Assembly (NCBI GenBank): GCA_038234045.1
Contig: JBBSUX010000154.1
Coordinates: 1 to 8,513 of the forward strand
Source: JBBSUX01 sp038234045
Lineage (GTDB): Bacteria; Pseudomonadota; Gammaproteobacteria; Burkholderiales; Burkholderiaceae_C
Reading direction: 5' to 3'
Length of the DNA stretch: 8,513 nucleotides
Below the pieces are notes generated by a model, which did no database searches, was not told the DNA's origin, and saw only the letters and a program-made list of their open reading frames with translations. Positions 1-5,441 of this stretch are shown here, in pieces. The position numbers and the translations under genes are program-made. Numbering within the stretch: position 1 is the stretch's first letter; each line of letters opens with the position of its first letter.

Positions 1-1
1 C

Positions 2-82
2 ACCCATCCTGACCGAGGCGTTCGCGTCGGCACCGATGGCGTGCATCCGTTCGGCATCGTGCCGGACCGTGATCCTCCATGA
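2..82 (+). CDS. gspH: GspH minor pseudopilin, C-terminal end (partial)
   Basis: Only the last 26 codons are inside the window, read from base 2 to the TGA at 80-82. The fragment contains VRVGTDGVHPFGIV, which resembles the closing beta strands of GspH pseudopilins, where a 'DG-x-x-PF' turn is common. GspH is a minor pseudopilin of the type II secretion pseudopilus tip, working with GspI, GspJ and GspK. The assignment rests mainly on position: it lies directly upstream of gspI, and its stop codon overlaps the gspI start in an ATGA arrangement, suggesting translational coupling. Another frame (from base 3) is open until about 149, but it would run deep into gspI and its translation looks like nothing I recognise. 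The N-terminal pilin signal is outside the window, so the call is likely but not certain. Confidence 0.66.
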   Translation, partial: THPDRGVRVGTDGVHPFGIVPDRDPP

Positions 83-582
83 CACCGTTGGCAGGCGGCA
101 AGGTCGCGGACCGAGCGTCCTCACGGCAAAAGCAATTCTGCCCAGCTAGTCCTTCTTTGATAGCTGATAGCGCTTATTCAATAAGCGCTAGAGGCATATT
201 TCATCGTATATCTGCACAATCCGCGCGTTCCACCGCACGCGGTTTCACGCTGGTTGAAGTGCTGGTCGCGCTTGCCATCGTGGCGATTGCGCTCGGCGCC
301 GGCGCGAAGGCGACCGGCGCGCTCACCCGCAATGCCGAGCGCCAATCCAGCGTGCTGCTGGCGCAGATCTGCGCCGAGAACGAGCTGGTGAAGGTGCGCC
401 TTTCGCGCCAGATGCCGGGCGTCGGCGACAGTGTTGTCGCTTGCGCGCAAGGCGGCCGCAACTTCACCGTCACGCTGGGCGTGCGGCCCACCCCCAACCC
501 GAGCTTTCGGCGGGTCGATACCACGGTAAGCGACGGCAGCTACGCGCTGCTCAAGCTCTCGACCATCGTGGGACGTTTCTGA
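79..582 (+). CDS. gspI: GspI minor pseudopilin with an unusually long leader
   Basis: This is a type II secretion minor pseudopilin of the pseudopilus tip, cleaved and N-methylated by the prepilin peptidase GspO/PilD. The type IV pilin signal RGFTLVEVLVALAIVAIAL is clear: cleavage falls after Gly55, Phe56 is residue +1 of the mature protein, and Glu60 is the conserved Glu at +5. The mature part is about 112 residues, normal for GspI, and ends with family-like features (a GGRNFTVTL strand, then NPSFRRVDTTV). The start at 79 is the only ATG available; it overlaps the gspH stop (ATGA). It gives a 55-residue leader, against roughly 6-30 in most prepilins. The only later in-frame alternative of note is TTG at 157, without a Shine-Dalgarno sequence. 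The leader is partly encoded by an AT-rich palindromic repeat (156-201), unlike the GC-rich surroundings. Function is confident; the true start is not. Confidence 0.93.
   Translation: MTPLAGGKVADRASSRQKQFCPASPSLIADSAYSISARGIFHRISAQSARSTARGFTLVEVLVALAIVAIALGAGAKATGALTRNAERQSSVLLAQICAENELVKVRLSRQMPGVGDSVVACAQGGRNFTVTLGVRPTPNPSFRRVDTTVSDGSYALLKLSTIVGRF
156..201. repeat. AT-rich palindromic repeat, copy 1 (inside the gspI leader)
   Basis: This 46-bp element contains a perfect 23-bp palindrome at 168-190: arms TAGCGCTTATT and AATAAGCGCTA around a single central C. It is flanked by TTTGATAGCTGA on the left and GAGGCATATTT on the right. It aligns without gaps to copy 2 at 5483-5528, with 31 of 46 bases identical; the conserved blocks are ATAGCTG, GCGC, GCGCTAG and GCA, plus T runs at both ends. 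The layout (ATAGCTG, stem, variable centre, stem, AGAGGC, T run) matches a short palindromic repeat I remember as abundant in Comamonadaceae genomes; this is memory, not a search. Here it lies wholly within coding sequence, starting on the third base of gspI codon 26. In the mRNA it could fold as a stem-loop just upstream of the mature GspI coding part. Confidence 0.75.
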
Positions 583-602
583 TGATGCGCGCGGAGTCTG
601 CT

Positions 603-1364
603 ATGGCCTCCAGAAGCCGCGGCTTTACCCTCGTCGAACTGCTGATTGCCATCGCACTGATGGCGTTGATGGCGATCCTCAGCTGGCGCGGGCTCGATGG
701 CATGGCGCGCACCCAGTCGATCCTTCGGGAGCGCTCGGATCAGGTCGCTGCGCTGCAGACCGGATTGCTGCAGTGGCAGGCCGATCTGGACGCCATCACC
801 GAAACGCCGCACACGGTGGCGCTGGATTGGGACGGCCGCGCCCTGCGCCTGACCCGGCGCGGCACCCAAGGCCCGGGTGACGGATTGCGCGTAGTTGCCT
901 GGTCGCGTCGCGCGCTTGCCGACGGCGCCAGCTGGTGGCTGCGCTGGGAATCACAGCCGGTGACCACCCGCGAGCAATGGCAGGACGCCTGGAATCAGGC
1001 AGCCGCTTGGGCGCAGAACCCGGGAGCCGATGCGCGCCAGCGCGAGGTGGCCATTGCGCCATTGCTCGACTGGCAGGTGGTGTACTTCCGCAACAACGCC
1101 TGGACCAATGCGCTTTCCAGCGCAGCGGGCACCGCACAGGCGACCACCGGAGCGACTTCCGATGCGGTCGCGGCGGCAGTCGGTGGTGCGACAGCGGGCG
1201 CGGCGGCTGGCACCGGAGTGCCGCCAGCGCCTGGGGCGACTGCTGCACCGCCAGAGCTCCCCGACGGTGTGCGCCTGGTACTGAGCCTGCCACCCGGCCG
1301 CGCCATCGCAGGTCAGCTGGTGCGCGACTGGGTGAATCCGACCGTCGGCGGAGGCAAATCGTGA
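603..1364 (+). CDS. gspJ: GspJ minor pseudopilin
   Basis: GspJ is a minor pseudopilin that with GspI and GspK forms the trimeric tip of the T2SS pseudopilus. With the start at 603 the leader is the canonical MASRSRG, cleaved before FTLVELLIAIALMALMAIL, with Glu at +5. This ATG has a GGAG Shine-Dalgarno at 593-596, 6 nt upstream. Alternative in-frame starts are ATG 582, whose first base is the last base of the gspI stop (TGATG), and ATG 585; they would give leaders of 14 or 13 residues. Family features follow: LSWRGLDGM, then strands with WDGRALRLTRR and VVYFRNNAW. Residues about 172-217 are a low-complexity Ala/Gly/Thr/Pro stretch inserted before the conserved LPDGVRLVLSL strand. The mature protein is otherwise of normal size. 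Its stop overlaps the gspK GTG start. Confidence 0.93.
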   Translation: MASRSRGFTLVELLIAIALMALMAILSWRGLDGMARTQSILRERSDQVAALQTGLLQWQADLDAITETPHTVALDWDGRALRLTRRGTQGPGDGLRVVAWSRRALADGASWWLRWESQPVTTREQWQDAWNQAAAWAQNPGADARQREVAIAPLLDWQVVYFRNNAWTNALSSAAGTAQATTGATSDAVAAAVGGATAGAAAGTGVPPAPGATAAPPELPDGVRLVLSLPPGRAIAGQLVRDWVNPTVGGGKS

Positions 1365-2368
1365 GCCCCAGAGCCCATCGGATCACCTCGCGCTGTACGT
1401 CTCAGCGCGGCGCGGCATTGCTGATGGCGATGCTGACGGTGACGCTGGTAGCCACCTTCGCAGCCGCATCCTTGTGGCAGCAATGGCGCGGCGTGGAGGT
1501 CGAGGGCACCGAGCGGGCGCGGATGCAGGCGGCGTGGGTGCTGGTGGGTGCGCTCGACTGGTCGCGCCTGATCCTGCGCGAAGACGGCCGCACCGGCGGC
1601 TCGGACAATCTGAACGAACCCTGGGCCCTGCCGCTGCAGGAAGCGCGCCTCTCCGACTTTCTTGCAGCCGACAAAAACAACACGGTGAGCGACGCCGATG
1701 CCGCCGATGCGCAACAGGCCTTTCTCTCGGGGCAGATGGTGGATGCGCAGTCGTTCCTCAATGCCACCAACCTCACGCAACCCGGCAAGCCGGGTGAAGA
1801 GGCTGAAGCCGTGTTCGGTCGGCTTTTCAATCGGCTCGGCCTGCCGCCGGGCGAAATCGCCATGATCGCGCGCGGCATGCGCGCAGCATCGGCCAATGAC
1901 GGCGGCGCCAGCAGCGCACCCCTGTTGCCGCGCCACGTGGCGCAGATGGCCTGGTTCGGCGTGTCACCGCGCACCCTGGCGGCGATCGAGCCCTATGTGA
2001 GGATCCTGCCGGTCATCACCCCCATCAACGTCAACACCGCCAGTGCCACTGTGCTCGAAGCAGCGCTCGGCGGGATCGACGCCTCTACCGCGGAACGACT
2101 CGTCAGCGCGCGCGCATCGCGACCGTTTCGCAACTATCCGGCCGACGTCGCCGCGCTGACAGGCGCCGGGATCACCCTCAACCCGGGCGCTGGCGCGGTG
2201 GCCAGCAGCTACTTCGAGGTGCGCGGAAGGCTGCGGCTGAGCCAGGCCACGGTGGAGGAGCATTCGCTGGTGCGCCGGGCGGGCATCGATGTCCGCACGC
2301 TATGGCGCGAACGCGGCGCGCTCGGTATTGATGCTTCGCTGGCAGCCGCCGAGGCGGCAAAGCGATGA
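1361..2368 (+). CDS. gspK: GspK minor pseudopilin (pseudopilus tip)
   Basis: GspK is the large minor pseudopilin at the very tip of the pseudopilus. The predicted start is a GTG at 1361-1363 overlapping the gspJ stop by 4 nt (GTGA), giving 335 residues, usual for the family. An open frame extends further upstream in gspJ, but the pilin-like leader fixes the start near 1361. Cleavage is expected after QRG (Gly17), before AALLMAMLTVTLVATFAA. Position +5 is Met rather than Glu, consistent with the known lack of Glu5 in GspK proteins. Downstream hallmarks are a long helix (WQQWRGVEVEGTERARMQAAW), an FLNATNL segment near residue 132, matching the conserved N-L-N region of the family, and a helix-hairpin-helix-like segment starting INVNTASATVLEAAL at about residue 222. 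The last base pairs overlap a 21-codon open frame. Confidence 0.93.
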   Translation: MSPRAHRITSRCTSQRGAALLMAMLTVTLVATFAAASLWQQWRGVEVEGTERARMQAAWVLVGALDWSRLILREDGRTGGSDNLNEPWALPLQEARLSDFLAADKNNTVSDADAADAQQAFLSGQMVDAQSFLNATNLTQPGKPGEEAEAVFGRLFNRLGLPPGEIAMIARGMRAASANDGGASSAPLLPRHVAQMAWFGVSPRTLAAIEPYVRILPVITPINVNTASATVLEAALGGIDASTAERLVSARASRPFRNYPADVAALTGAGITLNPGAGAVASSYFEVRGRLRLSQATVEEHSLVRRAGIDVRTLWRERGALGIDASLAAAEAAKR

Positions 2369-2430
2369 CCGGCCAGCAGCAGGATGCGTCCCATCCGTCG
2401 CAGGATCGCCACGCTCACAGCCGCCACTGA
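2365..2430 (+). other. 21-codon open frame overlapping the gspK stop
   Basis: An ATG at 2365-2367 overlaps the gspK stop (ATGA) and opens a 21-residue frame rich in Gln, His and Ser (MTGQQQDASHPSQDRHAHSR...) that ends with TGA at 2428-2430, 36 nt before the gspL start. The arrangement would allow a ribosome finishing gspK to restart immediately. The composition suggests no function and it may be chance. It could also be a remnant of an older gspL start region. No homology can be claimed. Confidence 0.25.
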
Positions 2431-2441
2431 CATGCGCTCTC

Positions 2442-2447
2442 TACAAT
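2442..2447 (+). promoter_or_regulatory. Possible -10 hexamer upstream of gspL
   Basis: TACAAT lies in the 98-nt gspK-gspL gap, the longest gap in the operon, 19 nt before the gspL ATG. It is a close match to the sigma70 -10 consensus TATAAT. I see no good -35 element at 16-18 nt upstream; CTGACA at 2427-2432 is too close (9-nt spacer) and CTCACA at 2414-2419 is too far. If used, transcription would start about 13 nt before the ATG. This would give gspL-gspE a separate promoter from the pseudopilin genes. Weak evidence. Confidence 0.25.
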
Positions 2448-2466
2448 CGCCCGCGAAGCGCGCCCC

Positions 2467-3774
2467 ATGAGCATCCTGATCGTCCAACTCACCCAGCCGG
2501 GCGCCAATGCCGCGCCATCGACGGAGTACGCCTACGTCCTCAGCACCGATGGACATGCAGTTGAGCGCCAGGGCAGTGCCGCGCCGTCGCTGCTGCCGAT
2601 GCCGCGGCGTCCGGGCGAAATCGTCGCCCTGGTGCCGGCGCAGGCGCTTTCCTGGCAGCGGGTCGATCTGCCGCGCGGCGTGAAGAGCGGACAGGCGACT
2701 CGATTGCGCGCGGTGCTCGACGGCCTGCTCGAAGAACGCGTGCTCGACGATACGCAAACCCTGCATTTCGCCCTGGCGCCCGATGCGCGCGGCGGTGAAT
2801 CGGCATGGGTGGCGGTGTGCGACAGGGCGTGGCTGCGTTCGACGCTGCAAGCGCTCGAAACAGCCGGGCGGCGGGTAGCGCGCATCGTTCCTGAATTTTC
2901 GCCTGATCCGTCGACTGAGCCGCAACGCGTGCTGCATGCCATCGGCTCAACCGATATCGGCTGGCTCGCTGCCTCGGGTGAGCACAACGGCAGTGCTGTC
3001 ACGGTGCTGCCCTTGGGAGCGCCAGCCTGGGCGTTGCTGGGTGACGAAGCCGCGCAAGGAGCCGAGCTTCCGCTGCTGTTGGCTGAACCCGCTGTGGTGG
3101 CATTGACCGAATCTCTTGCTGGCCGGCCTGCTGTGCTGCAAACATCGGCTGAACGCTGGCTCGCGGCGGCGCGCAGCCCGTGGGATCTGGCGCAATTTGA
3201 CCTGGCCAATTCCGGCCGCACGCGCGCTGCGCGCCGCGCTGGATCGTGGGCCGGCGCGCTATGGCAAGCACCGCAGTGGCGCGCCGCCCGCTGGGGCATC
3301 GGCCTGCTGCTGGTGGCCAATCTGGTCGGGCTCAATGCCCTTGCCTGGCGCGAAGGCCGCGAGCTGAAACAGCAGGAAGCCAGCGTTCGCAATGTGCTCA
3401 CGCAAACTTTCCCTTCCGTACAAGTCGTGGTCGATGCGCCGCTGCAGATGGAGCGCGAGATTGCCTTGCTGCGGCAGGCCACCGGCAGCGCCACGGGCGG
3501 CAGTCTGGAATCGCTGCTGGCTGCCGCAGGCGCGGCATTGCCGCCTGACCGTGTGCCAAGCGCCGTGGAATTCAGCGCTGGCGAAGCACGCCTTTCGGGC
3601 CTGCAACTCAAGCCCGACGCAGTGGCGCGCGTGGCCGACGCGCTGCGGCCACGCGGGCTGAGCGCCACGGTGCAGGGCGATGCCCTCGTGCTGCAACAGG
3701 ATCATCCAGCCGCTCAGAGCGTCGGGCAAACCCCCGCTCCAGGCCGAGTTCGAGACCGGGAGGCGACGCGATGA
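2467..3774 (+). CDS. gspL: GspL, inner-membrane platform protein that anchors the ATPase
   Basis: GspL is a bitopic inner-membrane protein of the T2SS assembly platform. Its cytoplasmic actin-like domain binds the N-terminal domain of the ATPase GspE, and its periplasmic ferredoxin-like domain pairs with GspM. The 435-residue product fits the family length. Residues 1 to about 245 form the cytoplasmic part, with SWQRVDLPRG and RLRAVLDGLLEERVLDD near residues 58-95 typical of betaproteobacterial GspL. A single membrane segment (WGIGLLLVANLVGLNALAW) lies at about 277-296, followed by a helix with EGRELKQQEASVRNVL and the periplasmic domain. The ATG at 2467 has no clear Shine-Dalgarno sequence. 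The end overlaps the gspM start by 4 nt (ATGA), fitting the need for equal amounts of the L-M pair. Confidence 0.92.
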   Translation: MSILIVQLTQPGANAAPSTEYAYVLSTDGHAVERQGSAAPSLLPMPRRPGEIVALVPAQALSWQRVDLPRGVKSGQATRLRAVLDGLLEERVLDDTQTLHFALAPDARGGESAWVAVCDRAWLRSTLQALETAGRRVARIVPEFSPDPSTEPQRVLHAIGSTDIGWLAASGEHNGSAVTVLPLGAPAWALLGDEAAQGAELPLLLAEPAVVALTESLAGRPAVLQTSAERWLAAARSPWDLAQFDLANSGRTRAARRAGSWAGALWQAPQWRAARWGIGLLLVANLVGLNALAWREGRELKQQEASVRNVLTQTFPSVQVVVDAPLQMEREIALLRQATGSATGGSLESLLAAAGAALPPDRVPSAVEFSAGEARLSGLQLKPDAVARVADALRPRGLSATVQGDALVLQQDHPAAQSVGQTPAPGRVRDREATR

Positions 3775-4547
3775 AAAAGCCGACGGCTTCCTTCTCGCCC
3801 AGCAGCCGCAACAGAACGCAAAGCTCTGCCGCGGGCAGCCCCTGGCGTTCGCAGCTTGCGCCCTTGCAGCAACGCTGGCTGGCGCTTTCCGCGCGCGAGC
3901 GGAGCCTGGCGCGGCTGGCCGCAGCAGCCGTAGCCATCCTCCTGATCTGGGCCATCGGGCTGGCGCCTGCGCTGCATACGCTGCACGACGTGCAGCAGAG
4001 GCGCGGCCCGCTCGAAGCACAGCAGCAACGCATGCTCACATTGAAGGCAGAAGCAGAGCGCCTGAAGAGCCAACCCGTCATAGCCGGCGGCGGGGAGGAC
4101 GCCGCACGGGCTCTGTCCCAGTCAGTGCAGGGGCGCCTGGGCGATACCGCGCAGCTGGCTGTGGCTGGCGAGCGCGCGACCCTCACGCTGCGCGCCACAC
4201 CTGCAGCCGCTCTGGCTGCATGGCTGGCCGAAGCACGGGTGAATGCGCGCGCGCTGCCGCTTGAAGCGCGACTCACTCGGGCGGCAGCGCCTGCGCGACC
4301 GCTGGCTTCTGCCGCCGCGCCGCTTCCCACAGCGCCAACTGGCAACGCTCTGGACAGCATCAGCGCCCGCCTTGCCGCGCTGCAGGCAAGCGGCGCTGCC
4401 GGTGGCATTGCCGGCGGCTTTCCGCTGCAAGGCAGGCCGCAACAGACCGCGCCGGTCGCGAGACAGGCCGTACCGCCGGTTGATGCTGCGGCAGATCTGC
4501 CGCACTGGAACGGCACGCTGATCATGGCCTTGCCGCCGCAGCGCTGA
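3771..4547 (+). CDS. gspM: GspM, inner-membrane platform protein
   Basis: GspM is a small bitopic inner-membrane protein that partners GspL in the T2SS platform. The start overlaps the gspL stop (ATGA). A short basic, Ser-rich cytoplasmic tail precedes the family-like LSARERSLARL and one membrane segment at about residues 49-65 (LAAAAVAILLIWAIGLA). A periplasmic helix with HTLHDVQQRRGPLEAQQQRM follows, then a small ferredoxin-like domain (GDTAQLAVAGERATLTLRA, LAAWLAEARVNARALPLEARLTR). In the GspM proteins I know, the last strand follows soon after this R. Here about 74 Ala/Pro-rich residues (171-244) intervene before the closing WNGTLIMALPPQR. This makes the protein 258 residues, against roughly 160-180 usually. 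The reading frame is intact and both flanks of the insertion keep family features, so the gene is probably functional. Confidence 0.88.
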   Translation: MKKPTASFSPSSRNRTQSSAAGSPWRSQLAPLQQRWLALSARERSLARLAAAAVAILLIWAIGLAPALHTLHDVQQRRGPLEAQQQRMLTLKAEAERLKSQPVIAGGGEDAARALSQSVQGRLGDTAQLAVAGERATLTLRATPAAALAAWLAEARVNARALPLEARLTRAAAPARPLASAAAPLPTAPTGNALDSISARLAALQASGAAGGIAGGFPLQGRPQQTAPVARQAVPPVDAAADLPHWNGTLIMALPPQR

Positions 4548-4550
4548 GCG

Positions 4551-4577
4551 ATGCAATTCACTTTATCCCCGGTCTGA
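4551..4577 (+). other. 8-codon open frame ending on the gspN start
   Basis: Between gspM and gspN lies a tiny frame, MQFTLSPV, starting at ATG 4551, 3 nt after the gspM stop. It ends at TGA 4575-4577, whose last base is the first base of the gspN ATG (TGATG). The layout would allow terminate-and-restart translation of gspN, which has no strong Shine-Dalgarno sequence of its own. The peptide itself suggests nothing. Chance cannot be excluded. Confidence 0.3.
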
Positions 4578-5419
4578 TGGCTTCGCCTCGCTTCAACGCT
4601 GCAACACCCCTGCGCGCACGCGTGCGTGGCGAGGCCGTGGCTGGCGCGCCTGCGGCCAACTGGGGCTGGGCGTGCATCGGCGCGTTGTTAGGGCTGTTGC
4701 TGGCGTTTTCGCTGTTTGCGCCAGCGCGCTGGCTGGCGGCAGGAGTGGCCAGCGCCACCGATGCGCGGGTGCGCCTGACATCGCCGCGCGGCTCCGTATG
4801 GAATGGCTCGGCCGATTTGGTGCTGACCGGCGGCACAGGCAGCAACGACGCCGCCGCGCTGCCCGGCCGCATCGACTGGCGCCTGCGCCCGCGCTGGGAC
4901 GGCATGACGCTGGCTTTGACAGCTGCATGCTGCACGCCGCAGCAACCCATCGCGTTGCAGGCGCATCTGCGCTGGCAGGGTGCACAGATCGTTTTTGCCG
5001 ACAGCACCTCGCGCTGGCCGGCCGGTCTGCTGACGGGTCTTGGCACACCTTTCAACACCCTGCAACCGCAGGGCTCGCTCGAACTCTCCACCCATCAGCT
5101 CGAACTGGTGCTGGCCGCCGGCCGCCTGCAGGTCGAGGGCAACGCCCAGCTCGATGCGCTCGACATGTCCTCACGCCTTTCGCCGCTCAAACCGATGGGG
5201 AGCTACCGCGTTTCTCTCGGCGGTGGAGCGGTACCAGCTATCGCACTGCAAACCCTTGCTGGCGCGCTGCGCATGGAGGGCAGCGGCCAGTTCGTCGGTG
5301 GCCGGCTGCATTTCAGCGGCGAGGCCAGCGCCGCGCCGGAGCGCGAGGCAGCGCTCTCCAATCTGCTGAACATCCTGGGCCGCCGCTCAGGCGCTCGCTC
5401 GATCATCTCCGTGGGCTGA
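4577..5419 (+). CDS. gspN: GspN, inner-membrane T2SS protein
   Basis: GspN is an accessory inner-membrane protein found in a subset of type II secretion systems; its exact role is not settled. The 280-residue product has a short basic cytoplasmic N-terminus and one membrane segment at about residues 31-48 (WACIGALLGLLLAFSLFA), followed by FAPARWL. A beta-rich periplasmic domain follows. Family hallmarks are the GSVWNG motif at residues 72-77 with LVLTGG after it, the IDWRLRPRWDGMTLAL strands, and a C-terminal strand pair (MEGSGQFVGGRLHFSGEA) before AALSNLLNILGRRSG. An adjacent Cys pair (AACCTP, about residue 119) is unusual for a periplasmic domain but may be trivial. The ATG at 4577 overlaps the stop of an 8-codon frame. 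The gene lies 22 nt before gspD. Confidence 0.9.
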   Translation: MASPRFNAATPLRARVRGEAVAGAPAANWGWACIGALLGLLLAFSLFAPARWLAAGVASATDARVRLTSPRGSVWNGSADLVLTGGTGSNDAAALPGRIDWRLRPRWDGMTLALTAACCTPQQPIALQAHLRWQGAQIVFADSTSRWPAGLLTGLGTPFNTLQPQGSLELSTHQLELVLAAGRLQVEGNAQLDALDMSSRLSPLKPMGSYRVSLGGGAVPAIALQTLAGALRMEGSGQFVGGRLHFSGEASAAPEREAALSNLLNILGRRSGARSIISVG

Positions 5420-5441
5420 CGACGGGAAAGACAAAGACACC

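Noticed and set aside
168..201. Palindrome copy 1 as a Rho-independent terminator
   Set aside because: The stem is not followed directly by a T tract (GAGGCATATTT), and it lies inside an open reading frame with co-directional genes downstream.
441..602. Upstream extension of the gspJ frame back to 441
   Set aside because: It overlaps gspI coding sequence, and the pilin signal RGFTLVELL requires a start close to 582-603.
935..1360. Upstream extension of the gspK frame back to 935
   Set aside because: It lies inside gspJ and would place over 150 residues before the prepilin-like QRGAALLM site; GTG 1361 gives a normal leader.
2427..2447. CTGACA with TACAAT as a complete sigma70 promoter
   Set aside because: The spacer is only 9 nt, too short for a -35/-10 pair; only the -10-like hexamer is kept, at low confidence.
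2532..3668. Long open frame on the minus strand across gspL (378 codons), with similar ones across gspM and gspD
   Set aside because: They are antisense shadows in GC-rich coding DNA: no recognisable domains, Ser/Arg/Ala-rich composition, and they lie over well-supported genes.
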